In this document: positions 36,738 through 45,501 of the stretch, piece by piece
How the letters are laid out: each line of letters opens with the position of its first letter
Position numbering within the stretch: the stretch's first letter is position 1
Source: Ardenticatenaceae bacterium
GTDB lineage: Bacteria; Chloroflexota; Anaerolineae; Promineifilales; Promineifilaceae
Length of the DNA: 64,000 bases
Assembly: GCA_020634245.1 (NCBI GenBank)
Contig: JACKCC010000011.1
Location: forward strand, 248,001-312,000
Reading direction: 5' to 3'
The notes under the pieces: generated by a model
Told to the model about the DNA's origin: nothing
The model's input: only the letters and a program-made list of their open reading frames with translations
Databases searched by the model: none
Translations under genes and position numbers: made by a program

Positions 36738-39026
36738 TTACCCGCCCAAATCCGAAACCGGAGCCAGAGCAAAGGCCAGCGGCATGGCGTAGCGATCCAG
36801 ATAATCCAGCCGTGTCCAACCGTTGGTCGCCATCGCTTTGACATACAACGTCTCGGCAAAAGCAGCCCGGACACAGGGTTCGCCATCAGGCGTAAGCGGG
36901 CGCAGCAAGTAGGACACTGCCACACCTTTGCTGTACTCACCATTGGCTTCACTGTACCCGGCAACGGCCGTTCCCACTTTACCATCCGCCCCTTCCACAA
37001 AACCGACACTGCCACGATTAATATCAAAATTAAACGTCGCAAAATCGTTCTCATGGCGAGCTTTGAAAGCAATCGTCACCAGTTCGCCTGTATTGTTAAA
37101 GTTGAGGAAACCGCACGGATTGGCCACACGGCTGCCAATCTGCACCGGATGGATTTCCGCTTCGCAGGGATTGTTATCCACGTGTATCACCATGCGGAAT
37201 CCAACTACCTTACCAGCACTCATCAACAGATTGGCCACCGGCGCATCATCTGTGTCCAGGTCTGGGCCAAAGGGTGCATCACCTACGGCAACCATCGGAC
37301 GGACGTTAGTCACTGCTCCATCTTTGAAGATGATCCGGGTGCCATTCTTATCAAACAGTTCCAGCTTCAACTCATACTTGCCAGCCCCGGCCTTAGCGTC
37401 GCCGCCATTCAGCAGATGGGTCTCGAAGAAGGCACTGGCCGTGTTCTCATGCGCATTCACTTCAGGTGCCCATTCGCCAGTCGGCGGATCATCTGGCTGG
37501 ATTTCAAAGAGATTCAGACCAGTCACCGTCAAATCGGCATCCGTATCCGGCCCTAAAACATATGGCTTGAACTTCAGCTTGCCGTCAGGCGCGGTATATG
37601 AGTAGTGGCGGATGACTTGACGGTCCAGGGCATGCCACGTGTCACTAACCGCATTGTTGCTGCTGTCAGCGATCTTGCGATACGACCAGCGGTAATGGGT
37701 CACACCATTAGCAATGAGGTCTTCGCCAAAGTGGACACGCGGTTCCAAAATAGCACCAAACGGCGCGCCATCGGTGGTCAATCCGGCCAAAACACCTGTC
37801 GTCGGCCCATTAATCTCTTCAAATCCAACCTCTTCGCCAATGCTGAGGATGGCAATTTGATTGCCGGGCACGCGCGGCACGGGTGAGCACCAACCGACAC
37901 GCGGGTCGGTGACGCGGATGGTCACTTCACGGCCGCATTCGTAATCCCAGTATGTGTAGCACCCCTTGGGCGGTTTGTAAACAGTTGTCCATTCACCGCC
38001 GATGCTGTATTCCACCCAAAAGTAGAGGTCGGGATGGTCACCCAGGCAGCGGTACCAGACGGTGGTGTCGAAACGGCCGTACATATCCGTCTCCAGCACC
38101 GCCACCTCATCGCAGCGCAAGTAATACCAGAACCAGTCCAGCCAGCACAGATATGGGTAAATCAGATGCACGCTGTCCAGCAGCGCCTGGCGCACAATGT
38201 TGGCCGAATGAGCAGTCAGACTGATGGTAGCAGCCAGGGGCATTTCAGTGGAAATACTGGTTTTCACGTCCGCTTCAGCCATCATCGCCATCCGGCTCAT
38301 GCTGCTCAACGGGCTGGGCATGGGCGGCAAAGGCTGTGGATTCAGCGCTACCTGCGCTAAACGAGATTCAAAACTCACCGCTTCCAGGCGGTTCATGGCG
38401 GCAATATTTTGCGGCGACGGGTCAATGACGCCGGGATCGTAGCGGAAGGGCGGCGGATCGGGTAACGGCCGTGGCCAGCGGATGGGCGGTTTTTCCAGCA
38501 ACGGCAGCAAATCATCCCGCAGCCGCAAAATGTCCTTGTCCGGCAGCTTCAAAATCAAACGAGGAATGCGATCCACTTCGCAAATGTGGACACGGGCATG
38601 ACAAACGGGCATGTCATACGTTTCGCCTTTGATTTCCACCGGTCGCACAACACGGCCGCGCACCCGGCAAAAACACCAGGGCCACCAATGAATTTCCGGA
38701 ATCGGGAACAGATCAAACAATTCCCGCTGCGGATCGTACTGCCACACCGGTTCGTAAGCCTGCCAGCGCTCCATTAAATCAACGGTAATCGCTTCGGTTT
38801 GGCGCGTTTTGGGCGGCGTGGGGGCAATGAACAGGCGAGTCTGCCTGGCCTGGCGCGGTTCCAAATCGAGTACGAACCGGCCAGCAGCAGCGTTAAATGC
38901 AGCACTGGTCAGGAAACGGCCGTTTCGATCAAACGCATACGCCGTCATTGCCAGTTCTTTATCTGGCTGTCCCTCAAAAGGAACCTGAAACACAATACCT
39001 TTTGCTTTACTTCTACTTTTTGACAT
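36738..39026 (-). CDS. Unrecognised 762-aa protein of the CHAT-protease cluster
   Basis: No family is recognised. There is no signal peptide or membrane segment, so it should be cytosolic. The N-terminal third contains beta-rich segments and a conserved-looking RIPRLILKLPDKDILRLRDDLL stretch after FCRVRGRVVRP, suggesting carboxypeptidase-regulatory-like or transthyretin-like sandwiches. The middle (residues about 300-420) is rich in Trp, Tyr and Cys (YPYLCWLDWFWYYLRCD). The C-terminal 300 residues look like repeated beta-sandwiches. I choose ATG 39026 because GGAGG lies upstream; the longer frame from 39149 has no ribosome site and crosses into a terminator-proximal region. Position suggests it is a substrate or effector of the neighbouring proteases; this is inference. 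Confidence 0.75.
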   Translation of the reverse strand: MSKSRSKAKGIVFQVPFEGQPDKELAMTAYAFDRNGRFLTSAAFNAAAGRFVLDLEPRQARQTRLFIAPTPPKTRQTEAITVDLMERWQAYEPVWQYDPQRELFDLFPIPEIHWWPWCFCRVRGRVVRPVEIKGETYDMPVCHARVHICEVDRIPRLILKLPDKDILRLRDDLLPLLEKPPIRWPRPLPDPPPFRYDPGVIDPSPQNIAAMNRLEAVSFESRLAQVALNPQPLPPMPSPLSSMSRMAMMAEADVKTSISTEMPLAATISLTAHSANIVRQALLDSVHLIYPYLCWLDWFWYYLRCDEVAVLETDMYGRFDTTVWYRCLGDHPDLYFWVEYSIGGEWTTVYKPPKGCYTYWDYECGREVTIRVTDPRVGWCSPVPRVPGNQIAILSIGEEVGFEEINGPTTGVLAGLTTDGAPFGAILEPRVHFGEDLIANGVTHYRWSYRKIADSSNNAVSDTWHALDRQVIRHYSYTAPDGKLKFKPYVLGPDTDADLTVTGLNLFEIQPDDPPTGEWAPEVNAHENTASAFFETHLLNGGDAKAGAGKYELKLELFDKNGTRIIFKDGAVTNVRPMVAVGDAPFGPDLDTDDAPVANLLMSAGKVVGFRMVIHVDNNPCEAEIHPVQIGSRVANPCGFLNFNNTGELVTIAFKARHENDFATFNFDINRGSVGFVEGADGKVGTAVAGYSEANGEYSKGVAVSYLLRPLTPDGEPCVRAAFAETLYVKAMATNGWTRLDYLDRYAMPLAFALAPVSDLGG

Positions 39027-39142
39027 TTTCAAACCTCCAATACAATCTTGTGCCGGTATCAGCACAGTTCTAAAAAGCGTTTCTACACACAGATAAACGT
39101 GATTCCGGCCGATTTTTCGGTATGCCCACGTTAAGAATACGT

Positions 39143-39179
39143 GAAACAAAAAAGCCCCTGGTCAAAACCAGAGGCTTTT
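39143..39179 (-). terminator. Intrinsic terminator after the subtilase gene
   Basis: AAAGCCCCTGGT (39151-39162) pairs with ACCAGAGGCTTT with one mismatch. An A run to the left gives a U tract on the minus strand, and a TTTT follows on the plus strand. It may partly uncouple the 762-aa gene from the proteases upstream. Confidence 0.8.
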
Positions 39180-39194
39180 CAAAAAGCTGTCGCA

Positions 39195-39272
39195 CTGCCT
39201 GAGCCTGTCGCTGCCTGAGCCTGTCGAAGGCAATCAGGCTTCGATAAGCTCAGCCTTCGGCGAAACTATTTT
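39195..39272. repeat. REP-like element with a duplicated 16-bp unit
   Basis: CTGCCTGAGCCTGTCG occurs twice in tandem (39195-39210 and 39211-39226). It is followed by AAGGC...CAGGCTTCGATAAGCTCAGCCTTCGG, an imperfect inverted copy. Words of the type CTTCGACAGGCTCAGG are dispersed in many bacterial genomes. It lies between the subtilase stop and the terminator. Confidence 0.6.
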
Positions 39273-39284
39273 CTCGAATTCCAC

Positions 39285-40937
39285 TTAACTCGCCTTTGCC
39301 GGTGGGGACAATTCTATGCCCAGTTTAGCGGCACATTCCTCAAACTGGGCCAGCGTGCGGGCCACATTGATGATACCCGCCCCCAAATCGGCATCGCCGA
39401 CCTTCGTGGCCGCGCATTCAATAATGCGGCGTACATCGCCGGGCAGCAGACGACCGCCGCCGCGCTCCATAACCAGCGCAGCCAGCCCAGCCACCATCGG
39501 CGTGGCAAACGACGAGCCGCTCCAATAGATAAATCCACTATTTTTGCCGGTTTTCATGACAGGGCCAACGACAGAATAAGGGCATTTGGGGCTGGTACAA
39601 TTCTGGTTGGCAGGCACACAGCGATGCTCATTTGGTCCTCCGGGACGGCCGTTTCCACCCGGCGCTGCAATATTGCCACGATTCGAGAAGCAGGAACGGC
39701 CGTTCGCCTGCGTACTCGCCGCCACCCCAAACACCGAAGGCCAGTTAGCCGGTAAATTAGCCGGTTCCGGCCGATCCAGATTGGCCGAGTCATTACCGGC
39801 CGCCGCCACCACCATCATACCCAGGCAGCGCGCCGCCCGCAGCAAATCCTGCATCGACAGCACCTCCCGCGGCAAACCAAAATCAGCCTCATCCGGTGGT
39901 ATGCGAATGCCCAGGCTCCAGTTGATCACCACACCCATAATCTCAACCGGGCGATTTTCCGGCAGATTGGCCTGGATGAACTCAAACAGAGCCAGCAGCA
40001 GTGTGAACAAATCCCCCTTGTTGTCGTCGCCCAGCACGCGGATGAGGTGAATATCGGCATCGGGGGCCAGGGCATGGGCGATACCGGCGCTGAACAGACC
40101 ATGACTGCTGAGATCGCGTTGGGAGGCAACGGCCGTTGCCCCATCCCCTGGCAGCGCGTAACGTTTCACCGTCAAATGCAGCGGCTTCGGTTCCGTTACC
40201 CAGTCAACCGATTGCGCCGCCGGTACAGTTGCCCCAACTTCGCCAAATGGCGATGTATCAAACACACCAATGCGCAGCCCTTGCCCCATCAAACGATTAC
40301 TTCCAGCCGGCAAATCAATATTGTTCCAGGCCCACTGCTGCATAAAGAAAGCAGGATCAGCATCCTGCGCACCGCTCATGGGCGACCCACTGCCCGCCGG
40401 CTCCCAGGGACTACCGGCCGGTTCCCACGGACTGCCTGCCGGTTCCCAGGGATGACCGGAAACCCAATTTGGCTCGGCGCTGACCGTTCCGCCCGGCCCT
40501 GCCTGCTGGTTAATGGCCTGGATAACTGCGGCCACATCCTGTTCCGTTCCGGTCAGCCGGTACAAATCCAGCACCCAATCGGCGATGTTCACATCATAAC
40601 ACGGGTCCAGGCAATCCTGCAGCGCCTGGCTCAAATCGCCAAACGCCAGCCGCCGTTCCAACTGCAAGCTAACGGTTCCGCCAATCTGTTGAATGATCGC
40701 TTCCACTTCCGCTGCCGGTCCGCGCACGATTACCTGATCCTGGATGAAAAACTCTTCCGGCGGGTAATCGGTCTGGTCTCCACCCGGCTCCCAGCTGCCA
40801 AACAACAATAGCAAAATCAACAAAAGCAGCAGCACCAGGAGCAAAATCAAGAGCCACAGCGGCCAGTTGACCAGAATGGAAACCAGCAAGGCTAATGCCA
40901 GCCCCAAAATAGAATATTGCAGATAACGCGTTTGCAT
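39285..40937 (-). CDS. Membrane-anchored subtilisin-like serine protease (S8)
   Basis: The 550-aa protein starts with a long hydrophobic segment or hairpin (about residues 8-47, mostly Leu) followed by a short hydrophilic linker. Residues about 65-150 resemble a propeptide (DQVIVRGPAAEVEAIIQQIG). A tandem PWEPAGS repeat lies near residue 170. The S8 catalytic triad is complete: D227 (GVFDTSPF), H279 (SSHGLFSAG) and S476 (SGSSFATPMVAG), with the oxyanion Asn in AAAGNDSAN. Whether the protease domain is outside or inside the cell depends on helix topology, which is unclear. GAGGAGGTAGG precedes the ATG. It is the fourth gene of the sigma/CHAT cluster. Confidence 0.93.
   Translation of the reverse strand: MQTRYLQYSILGLALALLVSILVNWPLWLLILLLVLLLLLILLLLFGSWEPGGDQTDYPPEEFFIQDQVIVRGPAAEVEAIIQQIGGTVSLQLERRLAFGDLSQALQDCLDPCYDVNIADWVLDLYRLTGTEQDVAAVIQAINQQAGPGGTVSAEPNWVSGHPWEPAGSPWEPAGSPWEPAGSGSPMSGAQDADPAFFMQQWAWNNIDLPAGSNRLMGQGLRIGVFDTSPFGEVGATVPAAQSVDWVTEPKPLHLTVKRYALPGDGATAVASQRDLSSHGLFSAGIAHALAPDADIHLIRVLGDDNKGDLFTLLLALFEFIQANLPENRPVEIMGVVINWSLGIRIPPDEADFGLPREVLSMQDLLRAARCLGMMVVAAAGNDSANLDRPEPANLPANWPSVFGVAASTQANGRSCFSNRGNIAAPGGNGRPGGPNEHRCVPANQNCTSPKCPYSVVGPVMKTGKNSGFIYWSGSSFATPMVAGLAALVMERGGGRLLPGDVRRIIECAATKVGDADLGAGIINVARTLAQFEECAAKLGIELSPPAKAS
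40395..40457 (-). repeat. In-frame tandem repeat encoding PWEPAGS units
   Basis: Three near-identical 21-bp units encode PWEPAGS in tandem in the linker between propeptide-like and protease regions of the subtilase. A flexible or strain-variable linker is likely; copy-number change by slippage is possible. Confidence 0.8.
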
Positions 40938-40957
40938 TAGTTCCTACCTCCTCAATA

Positions 40958-41006
40958 GGAGCGCGAGCAGCTTGCTCGCCCTTGGCGGTCTGGCAGACCG
41001 CGCTCC
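40958..41006. repeat. REP-like clover-leaf palindrome
   Basis: Outer arms GGAGCGCG (40958-40965) and CGCGCTCC (40999-41006) enclose two hairpins, GCGAGCA/TGCTCGC (40963-40979) and GCGGTCTG/CAGACCGC (40985-41001). It fills the gap between the CHAT gene and the subtilase gene and shares the word GCAGCTTGC with the palindrome at 44063-44083. Confidence 0.7.
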
Positions 41007-41036
41007 AGTTTCATTATTTTCTTCTATCGTCAGCCC

Positions 41037-43961
41037 TTACAGCCGCCCCGTATCCCCCACCAAAAAGAACGGCGCCCAAAAATAAGGATGCCGGTCAAGA
41101 CCATTAAGCTGCGCCTGGCGCAAGGCGGCAGTTTTTGTTTTGCCGCAGGCCAGTTGTTCATAAAAAATACGCATCAATTCGGCCGTAGACGCATCCTCTA
41201 CAGCCCAGAACGAGGCCACCAAAGAAGCAGCTCCGGCGGCCAGAAAGGCACGCATCAGCCCTAACAGCTCATCGCCGCCGCCCACCACGCTGCGCCCGGT
41301 CTGGCAGGCGCTCAGCGTAACCAGTGACGCCTGCAAACGCAGATTAAAAATGTCGAGCGTTGTCAGCCAACCGTCGGCTAATGACAGCCCAGAAAAGAGC
41401 GGATTGTTGGGGCGGAATTCGCCATGCGCCGCCAGATGGATAATTTGACGGCCGTTCATCTCGCGCTTCAACGTATCCAAGTCAGCCTGCTCATCCAGCA
41501 AAGTACAACCGGGCCACAGTTGGCTGACGGCAGATAATTCCTGGGCGATATGGGGGAAACGGCCGTTCTCCGAATACCCCACCGCCAGCATCCCGGAAAC
41601 GGCCGTTTTCCCCGGCTGGCAGTAACGCAAAACGGTTGAGGCCGGCAGGTAGCTGATTTCGTGATGTTCGATAAGGTAGGAACGGCCGTCATAAAGTGCC
41701 TGGAAAGGCAAATAATGCAGCGGCCCATGTGGTACGATGAGAAGCTGGCGGAAACCGCTCAACCTTGCCTGCACAGGGGCCAAAAGCTGCCCGTACAATT
41801 TACGCAAAATGGCCTGCGCATTGCGCGTCAGCGCCGGCAGCCCGGCTTCGGGCGTACGGGGTACGGCCCGTAAATTCAGCCAGAGCATTTGCAGCGCCTG
41901 CTGCACCTGGGCCACGTTTGCCGCCAGACGAACAACTTCAACGCCACCCGCCGATACCAAAAAAAGAACCAACTGACCGTCCAGACTAAAAAATTCCAAC
42001 AGCAGCGTCTCCGCATCCAGCAAAGGCTGCACCGATTCTGCCTGAATCTGCCACAAAGCAGCTTCGCGGGCATAATCAGCATTGCGCACTTGAAGCTGGT
42101 GCCAGGATTGAGTGATCTCTCTTTCCAGATCGAGCACTTGCTGTTCCACACGCTGCCGGGCGGCCAACTGCTCGGCTGTCTCTTCCCGTTGGCCCAATTC
42201 TTCGCCGGTTTGCCAGCGGCGGTACAGCCGATCCCGCTCGGCGCGCAGCCGCTGCAAATTGGCGATCAGCGGCTCATCGGCCGGGCTGCGAGCTTCAAGG
42301 CTCAGGTTCAAACGATGAGCCAGCAAGTCACGCAGGGCCGATGATTTAGCCCGCTCAGCGTACAGCAAGCCGGTTTCGGGCTGATCCATTTCCAGGCACA
42401 AGGCGACCATTTCTTCATACAACCGGCTTTTGTCTCCAGCAAAATCGGCGCGGTATTCCAGCATTAAACGGCCGTACAACTGCTCCAGCGCATCAATCCC
42501 CCCGGCAAAAGCGGCAAACGCGTCTGTCAACCGGCCCTGCTGGGCATCCAAAACGCCTTGCAAATGATGAATCTGATACGTCAAGCTGGGCAGATGTTGG
42601 TGTTCGGCCAACCGCAGGGCGCGCCGGATACAGGTTTGGGCCAGAACTTCCTGTTTCATCGCCAGCCCAATCCGCGCCGCCAGCAAGTATGCTCGAATCT
42701 GTCCTACCGGTAAATCGTGCTCTGTAAAAACTTCGCAGGCAATTTGGGTCAGCAGCTGCGCCGACACGAGTTGTTCGCGCTGCAAGAATATGGCCGCCGT
42801 GTGCAAGTCGGTATCGGCAACGGCCGTTTGATTGCCTTCGGCCACGAATAAAGCGCGCGCTTCAGCCAGTTTAGCCAGCGCTTCGTCTTCCCGCCCCAGC
42901 CCCAGGCAGGCATCGGCCTCGTTGAGAATGCTCCGGCCAACTTCGTAACCGGTTCCCAACTGGTCAAACAGGCGGCGTGCCCGGCCGCAAATTTCCAATG
43001 CTTCATTATAGCGACGCAGTTGGAGTAAACAGTCGCTGATGAAAAGTTTGACGAGCATGGCATGGCGGTAACGGCCGTCTTCCAAAAATATCGTCTTGGC
43101 CTCATGCAAAAGCTGCAAAGCCTCGTTGTAACGGCCCAATACAAAATAGGTCATTGCCAGATTTTGCTGGGCGCGGGCCACGGCCGCTTTTTGGCCCAGC
43201 CGTTGATGCGCTGCCAGCGCATCCTGGTTGGCCGCAATGGATTCATCGAAGCGGCCCAGATTGCGCAAAACAATAGCCCGATTGATGTCTACCACGTGCA
43301 GCGCCGCCGCTCCTTTCTCGCCGGAGCGAACATACAACTCGCGTGCTTGATTGAATTGGACCAGGGCAGGGGCGTCCTGGCCTAAACGGCCGTGTATGAT
43401 GGCCAGATTCATTTTAACTTCCGCCAGGGCAAACCATTCCTCCAAATCAGACAAAATCAGGCCGGCCCACTCGCCGGTTTCCAAAGCTTCGTCATAGCGC
43501 CCCAAGCTGGCTAAGGCATAAATTTTGCCGATTTGGGAACAGGCCTGTTCGCGTAAACGGCCGTGTCGCGCATAAATCGCCGCCGCATCATCGTAGCAGG
43601 CAATCCCTTGTTCGTAGTCGGCCAGACCAATGACACGGCCGTTACCCTCTACCCGCAGCCCTAAAGCCACCGGTAAATCATCCTGCCATAACTGCCCCAT
43701 CTGTATCAAAAACCGGGCTACCTGAAAACAGCGCTGAATGTCTGTCCGCATTAGCTGATCGGCTTTTTGCTTAAGCATCTCTGCCAGCGGCTCTCGTTCC
43801 GCCCTGGGAAAAGCAGCAAGCTGCGTTCGCAGCCAGCCGGGAATTAACTCGCCGTCAAGCTGCAGCAAGGCACTAGCCGCCGCTTCCGGCGATAATTTGT
43901 AATGATGGTAACGATAATTTGCCTCAACGATGGTGTGAGACTCAATCATTTTCGACCCCAC
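41037..43961 (-). CDS. TPR-CHAT caspase-like protease
   Basis: The 974-aa protein has a helical N-terminal two thirds with many TPR units (for example VARAQQNLAMTYFVLGRYNEAL and LGRYDEALETGEWAG) and a C-terminal CHAT domain (about 680-970). The caspase-type dyad is present: H846 in IIHLAAHGEF and C886 in VTLSACQTG; the supporting segments LLIVPHGPLHYLPFQAL and GAASLVASFWAVED also fit. TPR-CHAT proteins are cytosolic proteases activated by a partner, for example in the type III-E CRISPR Craspase. No CRISPR genes are seen here. It lies between an anti-sigma-like gene and a subtilase gene on the same strand, so its substrate may be one of these neighbours. Confidence 0.95.
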   Translation of the reverse strand: MGSKMIESHTIVEANYRYHHYKLSPEAAASALLQLDGELIPGWLRTQLAAFPRAEREPLAEMLKQKADQLMRTDIQRCFQVARFLIQMGQLWQDDLPVALGLRVEGNGRVIGLADYEQGIACYDDAAAIYARHGRLREQACSQIGKIYALASLGRYDEALETGEWAGLILSDLEEWFALAEVKMNLAIIHGRLGQDAPALVQFNQARELYVRSGEKGAAALHVVDINRAIVLRNLGRFDESIAANQDALAAHQRLGQKAAVARAQQNLAMTYFVLGRYNEALQLLHEAKTIFLEDGRYRHAMLVKLFISDCLLQLRRYNEALEICGRARRLFDQLGTGYEVGRSILNEADACLGLGREDEALAKLAEARALFVAEGNQTAVADTDLHTAAIFLQREQLVSAQLLTQIACEVFTEHDLPVGQIRAYLLAARIGLAMKQEVLAQTCIRRALRLAEHQHLPSLTYQIHHLQGVLDAQQGRLTDAFAAFAGGIDALEQLYGRLMLEYRADFAGDKSRLYEEMVALCLEMDQPETGLLYAERAKSSALRDLLAHRLNLSLEARSPADEPLIANLQRLRAERDRLYRRWQTGEELGQREETAEQLAARQRVEQQVLDLEREITQSWHQLQVRNADYAREAALWQIQAESVQPLLDAETLLLEFFSLDGQLVLFLVSAGGVEVVRLAANVAQVQQALQMLWLNLRAVPRTPEAGLPALTRNAQAILRKLYGQLLAPVQARLSGFRQLLIVPHGPLHYLPFQALYDGRSYLIEHHEISYLPASTVLRYCQPGKTAVSGMLAVGYSENGRFPHIAQELSAVSQLWPGCTLLDEQADLDTLKREMNGRQIIHLAAHGEFRPNNPLFSGLSLADGWLTTLDIFNLRLQASLVTLSACQTGRSVVGGGDELLGLMRAFLAAGAASLVASFWAVEDASTAELMRIFYEQLACGKTKTAALRQAQLNGLDRHPYFWAPFFLVGDTGRL

Positions 43962-44062
43962 TTCGACTTTGGCTAAATGTGGATAGGATGAACGGCCGTG
44001 CTTTGGGCTATGGTTCTGGGTTCAATGAGGAAAAGATGATGGTTCAGAAAAATACTTTGTGG

Positions 44063-44083
44063 GCGCGGGCAGCTTGCCCGCGC
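44063..44083. repeat. REP-like palindrome GCGCGGGCA...TGCCCGCGC
   Basis: A perfect 9-bp inverted repeat with a 3-nt centre, followed by TCC. It belongs to the same dispersed type as the element at 40958-41006. It lies in the 198-bp gap between the anti-sigma-like and CHAT genes. Confidence 0.7.
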
Positions 44084-44159
44084 TCCGTTTTGCCTATTTA
44101 TACTGCGTTTCGCCTACAAATAATGTCACATGCTTTACAATAAATCAGCAAGCATCCAC

Positions 44160-44744
44160 TCAAACAACCAATTCTTGCACATGAATTTCAAAATCCGGAC
44201 CGCTGACGATGAGTTCGTAACGGCCAGGAGCCAGTCCGGTAAACGTAAAATTGCCGATTTCATCTACAGGAATCTGGGCCGTTTTTTGTGCATTCTGCCA
44301 GAGATGGGCCACCGTTTCCACAGTCTCCACACCGATCAGAAGCCCCAAAACCGCCCTGGCCCCGACTTTCTCCGGGTCATCCTGAACTTCGAGGGTCAGT
44401 TGGGCGGCGCCCGCCTCGTACATGAGCGGGCCATCGTCCTGACCGCGTAAAGCCAGCGCTGGCTGCAAGGCACCGCCCCCCATCGTTCCAGCCGGGATAA
44501 GCCGGGCAATCCAGATTTGAACGCGCTCACTCAAGCTGCGTTCAACATCGGGCGTCAAATCGGTCAGATAAGCCTGCAATTGAGACAGTTCGGCCTGGCA
44601 GTGCGGGCAAATGTGCAAGTGCTGCCGGATTGTATCGGCCTGTGTGCCGCTTATCAGGTGCAGATGGTATTCGCCTAATTCGGTTGGTGTGGGGCAGGTT
44701 ACGCGGTAAAGCTGCGCTGCCAATCGTTTTTCAATGTCTTCCAT
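44160..44744 (-). CDS. Cytosolic zinc-finger anti-sigma-like protein with C-terminal beta-sandwich
   Basis: The 194-aa protein carries the ZAS zinc-finger pattern H42-x3-C46-x2-C49 (HLHICPHCQAEL) with C17 as a possible fourth ligand, as in anti-sigma factors that hold ECF sigma factors. Unlike most, it has no membrane helix. The C-terminal 90 residues end with FTFTGLAPGRYELIVSGPDF, a carboxypeptidase-regulatory-like or Ig-like turn pattern. It is directly downstream of the sigma factor gene (58-bp gap) and upstream of the CHAT protease, so it is a likely regulator of that sigma factor and a possible cleavage target. These roles are inferred. Confidence 0.85.
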   Translation of the reverse strand: MEDIEKRLAAQLYRVTCPTPTELGEYHLHLISGTQADTIRQHLHICPHCQAELSQLQAYLTDLTPDVERSLSERVQIWIARLIPAGTMGGGALQPALALRGQDDGPLMYEAGAAQLTLEVQDDPEKVGARAVLGLLIGVETVETVAHLWQNAQKTAQIPVDEIGNFTFTGLAPGRYELIVSGPDFEIHVQELVV

Positions 44745-44802
44745 GAGTTTCTCTCCAACTCCTCGTTTCTTCTAATCCTATAAACGACATGGCGGCCATT
44801 TT

Positions 44803-45501
44803 TCAGGCATCGCCCCACATTTCTTTGAATTCATCGCTGCGGCGCAGGCGGGCAAAGACGTTTTCTTTGGCCCGATACACTTCTTTAACGTCTTGGAAGA
44901 CACGGCCGTATTCCGCCACCACCTCACCCGGTTTCAAATCCAATACAAAAATACCGTAGATGGCCAGCCGTTCTTTTTCGTTGTTGAACTGCCCTTCCAG
45001 CCAGCCCCACAGCTTTTTCCTTTCTAATTCGGTGGTTAGCTGGTCTTCAACGGCCGTTTCCTCCGACACCAGCACCATATCCGCCTCATCCACCGCATCT
45101 TGCAGCGCCTTCTGCTCCTTGCGCCGCAAAAAATCAATCACCACACTATGCGCGCACATCTGCAAATAACGCAAAACCGATTTGAGATCGTCAAAAGCGG
45201 CAAACTTCTCCGGCGTCAAGCCCTGCCACATCTTCTCAAAAGCGCGGTTTAGAAAAAACTGCGCCTCTTCCCCGCAAAGCGGCAGGGCCGGATGGCGCTC
45301 AATCCAGCGGGCCACCAATGGTCGATACTGCAAATAAACAAACTCCCAGGCCAACTCATCCCGCTGCAAAACCGCCCGGCGAAATAATTCAAAACAAAAA
45401 CGGGGATCGTGCTCCTGCCGGCTGAAAAACCGGTCTGTTTCCTGGGCACAGCGATGGCGTACCCCGGCTAAAGTCAATGATTGCAGGTTGGTGTTTGTCA
45501 C
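44803..45501 (-). CDS. Sigma-70 family (ECF-like) RNA polymerase sigma factor
   Basis: The 232-aa protein has a region-2-like part (FVYLQYRPLVARWIERHP, then LRYLQMCAHSVVIDFLRRKEQ) and a region-4-like C-terminus (ERLAIYGIFVLDLKPGEVVAEYG, then VYRAKENVFARLRR). The sequence is divergent from classical ECF factors, with a 45-residue N-terminal extension. It heads the minus-strand cluster sigma, zinc-finger protein, CHAT, subtilase, 762-aa protein. It is divergent from the three-gene secreted operon at 45.9 kb, which is a possible target. Confidence 0.87.
   Translation of the reverse strand: MTNTNLQSLTLAGVRHRCAQETDRFFSRQEHDPRFCFELFRRAVLQRDELAWEFVYLQYRPLVARWIERHPALPLCGEEAQFFLNRAFEKMWQGLTPEKFAAFDDLKSVLRYLQMCAHSVVIDFLRRKEQKALQDAVDEADMVLVSEETAVEDQLTTELERKKLWGWLEGQFNNEKERLAIYGIFVLDLKPGEVVAEYGRVFQDVKEVYRAKENVFARLRRSDEFKEMWGDA

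Noticed and set aside
36738..45501. Type III-E CRISPR (Craspase) locus
   Set aside because: TPR-CHAT and sigma genes are present, but there is no gRAMP/Cas7-11-like gene, no repeat array and no Cas1/Cas2 in the window.
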